Origin: Apostichopus japonicus
Taxonomy: Eukaryota; Echinodermata; Holothuroidea; Aspidochirotida; Stichopodidae
Assembly: GCF_037975245.1 (NCBI RefSeq)
Contig: NC_092579.1
Location: 28,832,666-28,896,665 of the forward strand
Length of the DNA: 64,000 bases
Reading direction: 5' to 3'
In this document: positions 52,946 to 64,000 of the stretch, in pieces
Layout of the letters: each line of letters begins with the position of its first letter
Numbering within the stretch: the stretch's first letter is position 1
Translations under genes and position numbers: made by a program
Notes under the pieces: model-generated
Told to the model about the DNA's origin: nothing
Seen by the model: only the letters and a program-made list of their open reading frames with translations
Database searches by the model: none

Positions 52946-53810
52946 GCAATGTCCCTTCTACGCTTCCGTACGGTGCGCGTAAAAACAATACATTGATTCT
53001 ACCGGCAAAGAATCCCTGGGTATGAACTGCGGTTTAGCAGACGAAACAGGCTTGAAATGTCACAGAAACAGCTTAAACAGGTTAAGACGTGAAATTTAAA
53101 AGATGATAGCGCTGCTAATATAGTTTAACTTTACTCGTAGCTTCCGTGATCAACATTATTTAGCTGGGCTTGCATTATGATCGTTTAGGAAACTTTGACA
53201 CAAGACCTAACACTACATTACAGTTTGGCTATTGTAACGAAAGCACAAGGGTAGGCCTAGCTTGATGCACGCTATCATATTTACACGTACAGTACTAGTC
53301 CTTAGCCTAGTAGTAAACAACGAAATGCACCATTGTAATAATCCTCAGGGACTAATCCTACTAGTACGTAAGCTGACCCAGATCCTGATTCGACTCAGGT
53401 CAATGAAAACTGAAAAATACTTAAAGTTGCAGTGCTATCTTACGATGTTTATTTACTTACAATAGAATAAATACATTCAAATATTATGTGATGTTTTGAA
53501 GCTGACAATCTTTCCAGCCTATATCAGTTCCCATGCAAGCATGGCTCCAGAGGTAGCCCTTGCACTGTCAGGTTGAACCTACCCCTCCCTCCAACCCACC
53601 TCCCCACAAAAAGACATTTGTCTGTCATTCTTGCATGCCTCACCATCCCACCCCCTACCCCCATCCTCTCACTTCAAAATGTTGGTTCTCACCATTAATT
53701 GCACTAAAATTACAGAAATCAAATGGTTTATCAATCTAATAGATCACTGCACAACTGAAAAAATAAGCCAGAAACACCAATCCTTTTTCTTTTTGTCTCT
53801 TTCTTAATTC

Positions 53811-53939
53811 ATGTCAGAAATGGCCAAGTATGAAGTAGATCGATTTGAGTCTCCTCCTGATCCTGATCTTGTGTGCTGCATCTGTCAGTGTGTTCTGGAC
53901 AAACCTTTGCAAAGTCCTTGCCAACATGTTTTCTGCAAG
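53811..53939 (+). CDS. RING gene coding exon 1
   Basis: MSEMAKYEVDRF then the first half of the RING to HVFCK. A second ATG in frame lies nine bases later. TAA is in frame six bases before the first ATG. Donor GTATGG, phase 0. Confidence 0.85.
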
Positions 53940-56900
53940 GTATGGATTTAATCAATTTCTTCTATCGGTTGTCCGATTTTTAGTTTCACACTGAAGTACG
54001 TCATTGAAAGAGCAGTTTGCAAAAGAACCGTCATCTGTACTCCTATATTAATTGTTGAACAGTACAGTATGTCACATTAATGTGGTGGGCAAAGTTGTTT
54101 TCATGAATGGATTCATGAATTTACTGTCAGCCTGCCTTTGTTGTGAATCTGTCCACATAAATACCCCCCCCCCCCCCAAAGAGAAACGGCTCACGATATG
54201 TTGGGACTATTGAATTAGTGTTCACTTCATGCAATGAATGGTTTATCAATAACGGTATGTTGATTATTATGCAATGCAAAAAGAAACAGAGGGCAAGGAA
54301 TGGGGATTGGAGATGATTTTGCTTTGCTGCCACTTCTGAGACTATAGAACAATGGTTTTTTGCCTTCATTGTTCTTTCTCCTGTGTGTGCTTTTGTTTTC
54401 CTGTTAACATTTTTCTTTCAGAAGGAAGAAAACACCTACTAAATATCAGCATTTAAGTACTGCTGTGTGTATTATATACTTGTTGTATTCATACCTGAAC
54501 AGTACCAATTGGCCAATTTGGGAGTTTCAGCTATCTTGACGTTTATTACTGGCCAGTGTGATTTACTATATAAATGGTTTCACTGTTACAGTACTTTTAC
54601 TACTTACTTAGTATTTACAGTACAGTACATACTTAGTATTTTACAGTACTTACTACTACTTAGTACTTACAGTACAGTACTTACTACTACTTACTGAGTG
54701 TTTACAGTACAGTACTTGCTACTACTTAGTATTTACAGTACAGTACTTACTATTGACAGTACAGTTCTTACTACTACTTAGTATTAACAGTATAGTACTT
54801 ACTACTACTAAGTACTTACAGTACAGTACTTACTACTACTTACTGAGTGTTTACAGTACAGTGCTTGCTACTACTTACTGAGTGTTTACAGTACAGTGCT
54901 TGCTACTACTTACTGAGTGTTTGCAGTACAGTACTTGCTACTACTTAGTACTTACAGTACTTACTATTTACAGTACAGTTCTTACTACTACTTAGTATTA
55001 ACAGTATAGTACTTGCTACTACTTAGTACTTACAGTACAGTACTTACTACTACTTACTGAGTGTTTACAGTACAGTGCTTGCTACTACTTAGTATTTACA
55101 GTACTTACTATTTACAGTACAGTACAGTACTTACTACTTCTTAGTATTTACAGTACAGAACTTTATTCTTATATCAACTGGTAAAATGTTCTCATTATAG
55201 GTCCTATGTTACTTTTTCTTTCTTTTCCGTGACTGTCTGACTCATAGGTCTGTATTGAGACTTGGCTGACGAATCGCAAGAACTGTCCCAACTGTCGTAA
55301 GAGTCTACGAATCTCTAAGCTTAAGCCAGTGATCCCCATTGTGAGGAATATGATCAACAGGTTGATAATCCGTTGCGATAATTACAGCCACGGCTGCATT
55401 GAAGGTGTCAAACTTGAATATTACGACGTACACGAGAAGCAGTGTGACTACTTACCCTTGAAGTGTATGAACACCGGCTGTGAGGTCACCGTACTTCGAA
55501 AGGACATGTTGGCCCACGAGAAGGAGTGTCACTTTCGCCTGGTAGTTTGTAGAAAGGGGTGCGGTTTTCCGGTCGCAGCCGACCAAGAACAGAACCATAG
55601 CTGCGTGGCAGTGTTGAAATCAAATATGGAAGGTACTTACTCCTGTAGTTATGTATATGAAGCAAAGTGTTTCACAAATGCTTTGTTTGCTTTCCTCAGC
55701 TTTATTATGGTGTATTACATTGGTGTTCGTACAAGAGCTAATTTACCCTCAAGGTTTGCATTACGAGCTTCATGATTCATTTTGAGCTTCATGATTTGTT
55801 TTCGTCATAAAAATATTGAAATTTATGACTTTGCCTTGGAATACAAAGTATGCTATAACAATAGGTTAAAACTCACTTGACTGGCATACAGTGCCTCAGT
55901 TGCTTTTACTTTCCCTTTTTTATGGGGGGGGGGGGCCGGGGCATAAAATTGTTTAAAGGTGGCGAAGTGAAGCGAATGTGCAGCTTTATGATAGATTTAC
56001 CGTTGGATATTTTAAATTTGTTCCTGGTTGATGCAGAAAATGAAACTATGTTATATCACAATATTAACATAACAAAGTGCCAAAAAATGAATAAAGAAGG
56101 AAATTTGCAAGTTTAATCATATTTCCAAGTGAATCAAGAATACTTTTTTGACAAAGTCCTTGTGAATTGTTTTACAGGTATGGAGGCCATGTTCAATAAG
56201 AAGTACAAATCCCTGTCGGAAAGTTTCAGTAAGTTACAGCAGAAGGTGGAGTCGTTACAAACTAAACTGCATTTACATCAGAGCTCGGCTGCCTCCAGAG
56301 ACAGCGCCAATGACGATCGCTCCAGTTATTCCACGGGAGCCGCGACCCCCGTACCCGATAGTTACGGTGAGGATGAACACAACTCCCAGAGGACCCCAGA
56401 CTCATTCGAGTCTCCGCTGAGGGAGAACGATAGGGAGGACCGTTGGGGCGACACGGCCTCCGACGACAGTTTCATAACGGGGCGGGGGACGCCGGTGAAC
56501 AGAGAGGACCAGCACAGTAACTGGTCCTGGCTCAATACCGAGGAGGACGACCAGACGGACATGGCGGACTTGGAAGACTCTGCGGTCGATGCGCTGCTGG
56601 CCAGCGACGCCGACAATTCTCCAAACTCTCCCAGAGACGGTAACGGCAGCGATCGGGGCCACAGGAGGAGTTCGTCCGTCGAAGAGTCGTACGGCGACTC
56701 GAGAGAGGATCACAGATCATCGGAGAGCGCAGAGAGGGACGGACGGCAGTCCCGTAGGCGGGCCTCGTCGCAGGGCGAACAGACCCGTTACAGCCTGAGG
56801 AGCTCGAACCTGAATAACGCCGATAGCACCAGCAACAACTTAGACGGTGACATATCAAGCGGCAGGGACGAGGAAGGGGACAATGATGTCACCCCTGTGG

Positions 56901-57935
56901 GTTCCCCCACGTCACCTTACTCTCCCACCAATACGGATGATAACTCTTTCGAGCCCACCGGGAGCGACGGCTCCCCCGTCTCGTCGGTCAGGGAATCCCT
57001 ACGCACCAGCGACACTTCTCCACCTTCCTCGCCCGTCCCTTTCTCTCATCTGTTAAACACAGTGGCGCAGATGAACAGCAGCAGCGACAGCACCTGGAGT
57101 CCCTCCGCCGACTCGGTCGAAACACCGAGACGCAACTCCGCGTCTTCTGATCATCGTGACCATGGCCGCCATTCCGCACATACCTCGAACAACGTTAGTA
57201 GTCAAAGGAGCTCGCACCAGAGAGAGAGAGACGACACTCATCATACACACAGGTACTTTACTCCCTCCACCATCATTTACTATTACTTGGTTTGTGGTAG
57301 GTATCACCCCGTCATTCCATGGCCAGATCATCGACATCAGTGGCGCAAAAGTCCAAGTGACCATCTCTGATTGGACTGATATTGATATATGATCTGTTCC
57401 CAGATGCCATAAAGCCAGAAAATGAGGGTCAAAAAGAATAAAATGTCAGAGACTTTTTGGTTGATATGATATTGCTCTGTATACCTACAGGATCTACCAC
57501 CAAAGTCAATACCATTTAAACAGGAACAGGAGGGACCACACATATAGCCCCGTTAATCTAGGGGAGGATTGTTTCGATATGTTGAGGTGGGCTTTCGAGT
57601 TCCTTATCCCCACAGTGCACCAAAAGGAGAGTTTCCTGACAGGGTGGGGTGAAGGGGTGGGGGGGGGAGGTTGGTTAGTATGTGATGAAGATTGGGTGGC
57701 AGTTTTGGTCATTAGTCTCACCTCAGCAGATTTCATTCATTACATTAAGATGTATGAGTAAGCCGATACCTGAATTCGGAAAACAGTTTTGTTTGTGGCA
57801 AACTTTAAATACACATTTATTCATTTATTCAATCTCAGAAGCCGTCGCAGGAGATCGTCAGTTTACTACAGCAGTGACGAAGATTGGGGTCATCGTAGGT
57901 CAGACCATTCAAGGAAGAGGTCCAGAAGGCGATAA
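53811..57935 (+). CDS. RING / TRAF-type zinc finger E3 ligase-like protein
   Basis: A probable ubiquitin ligase related in its N-terminal half to RNF151 and the PDZRN/LNX group. Exons are 53,811-53,939, 55,248-55,632, 56,178-57,252 and 57,839-57,935. Phases 0, 1 and 2 agree and give 561 residues. The C3HC4 RING uses C22, C25, C37, H39, C42, C45, C56 and C59. A TRAF-like zinc-finger region follows at about 75-165 (GCIEG, KCMNTGCEV, HEKECHF, CRKGCGF). A coiled-coil-like stretch starts near 174 (FSKLQQKVESLQTKLHL). Then come some 320 residues rich in Ser, Asp, Arg and Pro, and an RS-type tail (SRRRRSSVYYSSDEDW ... SRKRSRRR). A stop in frame just before the ATG supports this start. No PDZ domain is present. 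Substrate unknown. Confidence 0.85.
54590..55158. repeat. GTAC-rich minisatellite in RING gene intron 1
   Basis: Irregular units of TACTACTTAGTATTTACAG and TACAGTACAGTACTTAC repeat over about 570 bases, with longer TACTGAGTGTTTACAG variants. Ends about 90 bases before the exon 2 acceptor. Confidence 0.88.
55248..55632 (+). CDS. RING gene coding exon 2
   Basis: Second half of the RING (VCIETWLTNRKNCPNC) plus the TRAF-type zinc fingers. Acceptor CTCATAG, donor GTACTT, ends in phase 1. Confidence 0.88.
56178..57252 (+). CDS. RING gene coding exon 3, Ser-rich region
   Basis: Acceptor TTTTACAG. After EGMEAMFNKKYKSL it encodes the helical stretch and a long disordered segment. Its GC content is far above the flanking introns, which gives open frames on all strands. 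Ends THHTH in phase 2 at CACAG|GTACTT. Confidence 0.85.
57839..57935 (+). CDS. RING gene coding exon 4, RS tail and stop
   Basis: Acceptor AATCTCAG, joins in phase 2. It encodes RSRRRRSSVYYSSDEDW, then GHRRSDHSRKRSRRR and TAA. The Ser/Arg composition continues that of exon 3 and supports the join. Confidence 0.78.
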
Positions 57936-58368
57936 AACAGATCCGAGATGATCACCAGAAGGGGGTTTTGAACTCCCAGATGGTACAGTTGTCAGAGCTG
58001 GCCTATTGCATACATAGGGATGGGGCCTTTTGTAAAGTTGGGGCATCAGTTAGAGAGATCACAGATCAATATGATGGGAGGCTGGCTGGTTGAGATATCT
58101 AACAACAATAATATTCAGAAACGGTCATTCTTCATGTGTTTTTGTTCATATCATTTATAAGGAAATGATCAAAAATTGTTACTCAAATGCAAAGATGCTT
58201 GTATAGCATTTTTTGTACAAAGAAACATCAGTGGTTTCAATTAGGTTTGCCATATTAAACCAAAATTATTAAGAAACTCTTTAAGAAGCTTTTCATAGGT
58301 TTGTTGGGTTCAACCAGCTATGCCTAAAGTAGGTCTTAAGAATTGTGGAACTATGGAGCTCTGATATT

Positions 58369-58374
58369 AATAAA
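58369..58374 (+). terminator. Candidate polyadenylation signal of the RING gene
   Basis: AATAAA about 430 bases after the stop, the first such hexamer I noted downstream. Confidence 0.4.
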
Positions 58375-61300
58375 ATTCCAGAATTTTTTAAAATCATGGG
58401 TCATTTGGTAATTACCACTAGATGACATTCCTGATGCAACTAAAGTGCTGCTCCCCTTGTCGTGCAAATATGCAGTATTTACAAAAAAAATATTTTTAAG
58501 GTTTGGCACATATTTCAACAGGTGTATTTAGGACTTGGGAGTAAGTCTGTTATCCTAAAAGGGACCCCATAATTGCACAACAAAGTGTTTGATTAAAGTA
58601 TGCTTCAATTGTAATAAATACTTAAAAACTTTACATACTTTTTCCATGTTTTTGTTGGCATTTATATGGAAGACCTGTCTTGCACTGTATACATTTTGGA
58701 ATCTGGCTTTTGTTGACACATGTTTCCATGGCAACATAATCTGTACAACTGCAGACTTCACAGAATTTTTTTGTGGCCATCAGTTGATGCTTCTCGTTAA
58801 AGTCACTCTTTGATCTAGCTAACATTAAGATACATCTTATGCATGGTTTCAATTCCGAGGAACGTGTACGTTAGCCTAGGGAATACTCTGCAACTAGCCC
58901 CCTCTCTCTATTGCATCAAAAGAAGGATTTGAATATTAATGAGTAAATACCAGTATGTAGATTGTTTTCCCTGATGATTCGGTCTCGCTTGGCGCAAACA
59001 GATTAAATTTGGTATCATGGGTTGAAGCGCTGTATATTAACTTTGGTTGCCATCCTGATAGCACCCATGGAAGAAATCTGCACTTTAAAATAATTCTATG
59101 GTGTACAGCAGTACTGTGTATTAACTACTGTCGCTGTATGTGGTCTTGTCTCAAGCCACTATGTATGGCAATACAGACATTCCAATTCCTATACCATAAA
59201 TAACACAGTAGCGCCACTGATTTATACGTATATTCTGCTTTACTAGGCCATCACATCAACTGACACTGGAGGCTTTTTTGAAATATATTGTACTTTTGTA
59301 TACAGATTATTTGAAAATAACAGCTACTACAAAGTTGACAGCACTAACTGATTGACTTGTGGCATTTTCACAAGTAGGTTGAAAACACCACACCATCTGA
59401 TAAGAAAGAATTGCACTCCTTAGATATTTTGATTGGAGTATCTACACTCTCACCTGGGGTATTTCTCACAACTATCCAATCAAGCATTATCAGGTGGTGG
59501 TTGGGAGGGGTGGGGGGGGGAGGGGGTATATGTCTTCTATGATGGTCTTTCATTACAGGAGCACAGGAGTATAGTTTATCTAACATTACTAATCAGTTAT
59601 TGCAATCGCTGATACTACAAACTTAAATAAAAGTTGTGACCTTTTTTCTGAGAAAGTAGTGTCACAAACAAGCTTAAAAGGAAGTTTTGTCATGTTTTAC
59701 CCTAGCTGGCCACTGGGGAGGAGAAAGTGGGGGGGGGGTTGGGAAGGTAGTAAACAAGTCTCTGGTAGCTGATAATGCAAGTGCTATGTATAGGCTTATT
59801 AATACTCTTGATGTTTTAACTATTAATGTTCAAGGTATTATAACGGCCTATCTTTATATTAAAGAGGCACAATATTGTATAGAAGAGTTACTCATTATTA
59901 AAGGAAGACAAAGATGAATACTCTAAAATATTATTTGTGACCTTATTTATTTTCTACTATTTATCCATTGCTGAGAATGAGAATTCACCCCCCCCCTTTC
60001 CCTACCCCGAGTGATGCCCAAACCTCATGTACAAGCAAGTTTTTGATAAGTATTATCTAGCAACATGTTTTCTAAAAAACTTAGCCACCTTGATCTTTTC
60101 AAATCTAAACCTGCGGTGGTTCTATTTTCAAAAAGGAACGCGTCCCCTTTCATCTGTGTTCAATTTTCTGTATAACGATACAAGGGTGTGCAATGATCTT
60201 GATCTAAAGATCTGACTATTATGATATAATATACTATTACCTTATTGAACTACTATAAATTAAATATCAATTCCCAATTTCTATCTATGTGATGATGGTA
60301 CATGTGCCTGCATGTATTGAATTATTAATGAAGTAAAAGTCACCTTCTGGTGGAGTACTGATAACAGTGAAAAGTAAGAAATAATAAATAGGAATACTAG
60401 ACTATAGCCATGGAATTGTAAAAACAAAATAAACAGGACGAAGAACAAACCAGTAATAAAACACACACACAGCTTTTCAACAGGAAATTAGAAAAATATA
60501 AAATTTAACGAAAATAAACTTTACAGGGCCCATGAGGGGAAAGCTCAGGTAAAAAAGTTAAAGCATAGTAAACGAACACTAAATTAATGGTTAGATGCAC
60601 CACTGATATAAAAATTGCATATTCAAGTTTGCTATGATACAATTTAGACTAAAATGATTTAGACAAGCCAATTTCTCCTAATTACAATCATTTGCTATTT
60701 TCTACTTTCCTTGCTCCATATATGATATAACCTAGCTATCTATGTGTCTACTTGTTGGCAAGAAAATCATGCTTTATGTATTCAAGATAATTTACATATG
60801 ATAAATACTGTAAGCAAAGTTTTAACATAAACCGGTATATGCAAATTTTCGTTAATATCACAATTCTATAAGTAAAATTAAGGCAAAAATTTGCAAGTTC
60901 TCAAACTGGACCAACTATTAACCAGAAAGTTAACTAGTCACTAGGCTTCTATGGTCCTGAATTATTATGCATATAGTTATTTTCAGTAGCCATTTCTTTT
61001 TCTACATCCTAATTCCAAGTTATTATACAATTTTTTTGTCTTTGGTATATTACATATTATTTGTCACATGACAAACTGACTCCACATAAAACTACTATTT
61101 TAAACCTCAATTTGGACATTATTTTCTACTACTAATACAAAGGGAATTTAAAGAAATGGCACCATTTTTGGCCCTTGTAGATGTATTTCATAATACCTCA
61201 TCAGTCTACGAAAGGAGAGATTTATCCTTCGTCTCTGTCTGATTAAGAAAGACTACCAACCATACCATTAATGACATGTCCCTACAGGGGATTGAATCCT

Positions 61301-61378
61301 TAGGTAGCCGTCCTGACCTAGTACCGAATCAGCAGAGAGAGGCTGTGAATGCTGTCAACATTCAGGAAGGACATGGCT

Positions 61379-61680
61379 TACTTTTCTTCTGTCCCCCCAT
61401 CTCCCCTTGTTCCCCCCCTCCCAATCACTCCCCTTCTCACGGCTCTCTTCCACCTTTTCTTTCTCCACACCTTTCTGTCTTTGTCCTTCTCCAGTTTATT
61501 CCCTACCCCCTTCCCTCTCTTTGTCCCTCCACTGTTTATCTCCTACTTCTCCTCTTCCCCTGTTGGTTTCTTTCTTTCTTCTCTCCATCCCTTGTCTACT
61601 AATCCCCTTACATCAATCTCTTTGTGTTCACCATGCTCATTAACCTGTATGTATTCTGTGTGTGTTTTTGTCCCTTTTGT
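61379..61680 (+). repeat. Polypyrimidine tract
   Basis: About 300 bases of C and T with few purines on the plus strand (purine-rich on the sulfatase sense strand). Open frames here are low-complexity Pro/Ser/Leu runs and not credible. Confidence 0.75.
61495..61500 (-). terminator. Candidate polyadenylation signal of the sulfatase
   Basis: AATAAA on the minus strand, about 310 bases beyond the stop codon. Confidence 0.3.
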
Positions 61681-61689
61681 TACTGTTAC

Positions 61690-61800
61690 TTGTCATTTAG
61701 CCTCTGAAGAAGATCCTGCTAGGATTGAAACGTCAGGCCAACTTACTTTTATACATTATAAAGATAGACTACCACGGTACATTTTGGTAACCGCCGACCG
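61690..61800 (+). mobile_element. Possible Penelope-type element relic
   Basis: CTCTGAAGAAGATCCTGCTA then GGATTGAAACGTCAGGCC resembles the CTGAAGA...GAAACG segment common in retroelement ends. A short stem GATCC/GGATT lies between the two boxes. No coding part is seen. Pattern recognition only. Confidence 0.3.
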
Positions 61801-61809
61801 TACGAACTC

Positions 61810-62069
61810 TCAGTCTTGACATCTGCAGACGACGTGATGTGGATTGCAACATGGCTTAGCATTCGGGTCCTCTGTGTAATCTGCCACTGTTCTGTTATCG
61901 TTCTTCAAGCTGGCGTCGATGTCAATCATCGCCATCTTCACACCTGCATAGATGGACTGATATAACTTGGAGCCGGGTTCGAGAGGTTTGGATTCCATGG
62001 GGTCCTCTCTGACGTTAAAGATCAGAGGAGGATGGTGGCTCTCTGCCTTTCCCAATTTGCCTCTGCAAT
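61810..62069 (-). CDS. Sulfatase last coding exon
   Basis: Acceptor AATCGCAG at 62,070. A TTGCAG six bases further in is an in-frame alternative, but the first keeps the Cys before RGKLG. Stop codon at 61,810. Confidence 0.85.
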
Positions 62070-62847
62070 CTGCGATTCCTCCTATAATAGATTGATTAGA
62101 CGAAAGCGAAGGGATTTTACACAGAGTGTATTGTTACTGTATGCTGTGAAACTTAATTCCTCTAGGACCCAGTATCAAGTCCAAAAAAGTACCAAAGTCA
62201 CTTTCTTTCCATATCTTCAAACATTTTGATTTCATCCAAACCATTGTACACATTGTGTCACAACAATAAATAACAATTTTCTTTCCACATTTGTTTGCAG
62301 AAATTCCTGCAAAATTATAATAAAGACAAACTAGCTAGAGCTACAATCAAAACTAGACCAATCAAAATAATGCAAGTCCATAAGCAGGACAACCTACAAG
62401 TTCAAATTTATCAAGTGAAAATTACATAGTCAGTGTAGTACTTGACTCCAATCAAGATGAACAAGAAAAGCGAAAAATCACCCCAGCGACAAGGAATCTT
62501 TCGATATTTATTATAAAAACTAATAGCATCAGAAATTATTGGCAAGACTTTTAACTTAACAAGAAAAGAGAAGGAAAACCAATGTAACAAATTCAATGCA
62601 AGAGGAAGCTTTCAAAAAATCTAAGAGAAAAATGTAACCATTTTTTCCCCTGCTATTTCTACCATATTTCATAAAGAACTTTACAAGATAACAGAGCTAA
62701 ATTGTTTGAACAAAGAGATGTCGATATCTTGGTGGTGTTGCCTTCATACTCACCTGTAAAATAAACTGCTTTGTAATCCCCAACTCTCACAGCACCAAAG
62801 TCCCCAGACACACTTCCCAATGCACCACTATTAGGGTGGTACAGCAC
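61810..62847 (-). CDS. Arylsulfatase A-like, C-terminal exons (5' partial)
   Basis: Two exons (62,754-62,847 and 61,810-62,069) join in phase 1 and encode about 117 residues up to a stop. The first gives VLYHPNSGALGSVSGDFGAV then RVGDYKAVYFT, the conserved region before the C-terminal part of lysosomal-type arylsulfatases. The second gives CRGKLGKAESHHPPLIFNV and REDPMESKPL, matching the H-x-P-P-L-[IL]-[FY]-[ND]-x-x-x-D-P motif. It ends in a Cys-rich tail (KPCCNPHHVVCRCQ) like that of ARSA. The enzyme would hydrolyse sulfate esters in lysosome or matrix. The catalytic Cys motif that becomes formylglycine lies upstream, beyond the window, so activity cannot be judged. Confidence 0.85.
62754..62847 (-). 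CDS. Sulfatase penultimate exon
   Basis: Acceptor TTCACAG, donor GTGAGT. Enters phase 0, leaves phase 1. Confidence 0.85.
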
Positions 62848-64000
62848 CTGTGAATAAACATGATAATTATAAAATCAGACGTATAAGAAGGTACTTCTGA
62901 CTGGTGAATGGGTGGGGGGGGGGGGAGGGAGAGGGTATACTGTTATTGGCCATGAGTGCTAAGAGAGAACCTTTGTGGGGCTCCAGGTGGGGTCAAGCTT
63001 TATCATTTTCAGATATTTCTTGTTCTCTCATAGCAATATTCAAGAGAACAAAATACATATTTAATGGAGGGATCATTCTAAGTTGTCAATATTTAGAAAA
63101 TTGTTAACAGGTAGGTAACCCCATACCTCCCGCTCTCCGCTCCTTTTCCTCAAGATATTTTGACAATTCTTTCATCTGACTGTTATAGAATGACGGTAGA
63201 ATGATCAAAGGTTATCTTTAAAGATACAGCCATCTCATGTAATGAATAGTATCTTTTCTGTGTGTCACAGTAATTAAAGCATACGCAGATTGTGTTTTAT
63301 TCCAAATTCAAGTGACATAAGTAAAAACTTTCCATTGACTTGTGTTGGGGTTGTCATACATTGCCTCTGATAAAACGGCCAACTACCAACACTTGTATTT
63401 ACCAGTTAAAGGAACCCTACTGTACTTGGAGAAATGAACTGCATCTATCGCAGCACAATGAAGATTAAATTAGCACTTCCTTGGGAATGAGAGAGCAGAG
63501 GGCCGGCACGTATTATAGACCTGAGGAAGGGGGCAGCAACCATCATTCAGGCCTGGTGCACTCTAGTGATGCTAGTGGACTCCCCAACTGTCTAGAGAAG
63601 GCTGTGGTTTAGACATTTAAAATACTAGCTTCCCATACCCAGCAGGCAAATAGAAACCAGCATCTCTTGACCTGTTCAAAAATCAAACAGGATTGGTTGA
63701 AAAGGGATGACGTTGACAGTCTAGAAATTTAATTGTTACCTAAAGTGTTAAGCAACTCCTTGGAAAGAGAATAAGCTAGCTTTCATCAACCATCATCCCA
63801 GAATAAAATAAATAAAGGGCCAACTGGATGGACCCCTAGTTATTAGATTGTCTATTCTGTGGGTATAATGGGTCTTAACATGATGGCAGTTAGTAAAAGA
63901 CACTTTAAATTTAAAAAATAAAATATATCTGTTTTTTGTTGGAAAAGTCAAACTTTTCAACGGCTATTTTTGAAATCTGCTCTACCGAAACGCTGAAATT
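62848..64000. other. Sulfatase intron and window end
   Basis: No further sulfatase exon is recognised. A poly-G run lies at 62,911 to 62,935. The rest shows no repeat or coding signal I can support. Confidence 0.5.

Larger units (their letters stand above)
49833..53810. other. Region between RPS9 and the RING gene
   Basis: Apart from the possible promoter, palindrome, TA tract and 105-bp array listed separately, it is AT-rich, with many TACTAGTA-like simple stretches near 50,110 to 50,230. No coding exon is recognised. Confidence 0.6.
57936..61809. other. Region between the RING gene and the sulfatase
   Basis: It holds the RING gene's 3'UTR, a Cys-rich open frame near 58.7 kb that I do not call a gene, poly-G runs, and a polypyrimidine tract near 61.4 kb. 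Nothing else is recognised. Confidence 0.55.

Noticed and set aside
51892-53025. A 377-codon plus-strand frame
   Set aside because: It is open only because the array unit is 105 bases, a multiple of three; no domain, splice or start context supports it.
56362-57364. Minus- and plus-strand frames overlapping RING gene exon 3
   Set aside because: They are shadows of a GC-rich coding exon; the plus-strand frame with phase-consistent splicing explains the region.
61276-61819. Frames of 78 to 156 codons rich in Pro, Ser and Leu
   Set aside because: They are translations of a polypyrimidine tract with no start or splice support.

Overview
The window looks like nuclear DNA of a marine invertebrate deuterostome, most likely an echinoderm. 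The reasons are short exons with GT-AG introns on both strands, an AT-rich background full of microsatellites and MITEs, a CUB plus tandem-EGF secreted protein of the kind known from sea urchin fibropellins, and a ribosomal protein gene close to animal RPS9. Species assignment is inference; no search was possible.

Layout. (1) From 40 to 40,588, minus strand: one giant gene, cut off at its 3' end by the window edge. I resolve 49 exons: a signal-peptide exon with a TATA-like box upstream, one ordinary six-cysteine EGF, one CUB-like domain, then 46 exons holding 47 EGF-like domains. Every junction is phase 1. The exons sum to 6,331 coding bases (about 2,110 residues). Of the 47 domains, 46 have eight cysteines rather than six. 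One extra cysteine lies between C3 and C4. The other replaces the conserved glycine of the usual C-x-x-G-[FY]-[ST]-G-x-x-C motif. This is the most novel-looking object here: a long secreted rod stiffened by a fourth disulfide per module. (2) From 40.6 to 46.4 kb: intergenic, filled with a hAT-like MITE and two repeat arrays. (3) From 46,414 to 49,832, minus strand: complete RPS9 (191 residues, three coding exons plus a 5'UTR intron). Its last intron carries a MITE and a set of related hairpins. (4) From 49.8 to 53.8 kb: a possible RPS9 promoter, a palindrome, a TA tract and a 105-bp satellite-like array. (5) From 53,811 to 57,935, plus strand: a four-exon RING / TRAF-type zinc-finger gene with a long Ser-rich tail ending in an RS-like segment. 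(6) From 61,810 to 62,847, minus strand: the last two coding exons of an arylsulfatase A-like gene whose 5' part lies beyond 64 kb.

The introns of the EGF gene hold a truncated non-LTR retrotransposon, two kinds of DNA-transposon MITE with identifiable target-site duplications, a 362-bp TA tract, several tandem duplications and a tRNA-like relic. The genes are functionally unrelated (matrix or adhesion, ribosome, ubiquitin ligase, lysosomal or secreted sulfatase). I see no operon-like logic, and RPS9 and the EGF gene appear to be independent minus-strand units. All exon limits come from reading splice signals and frame by eye; transcript data would be decisive.
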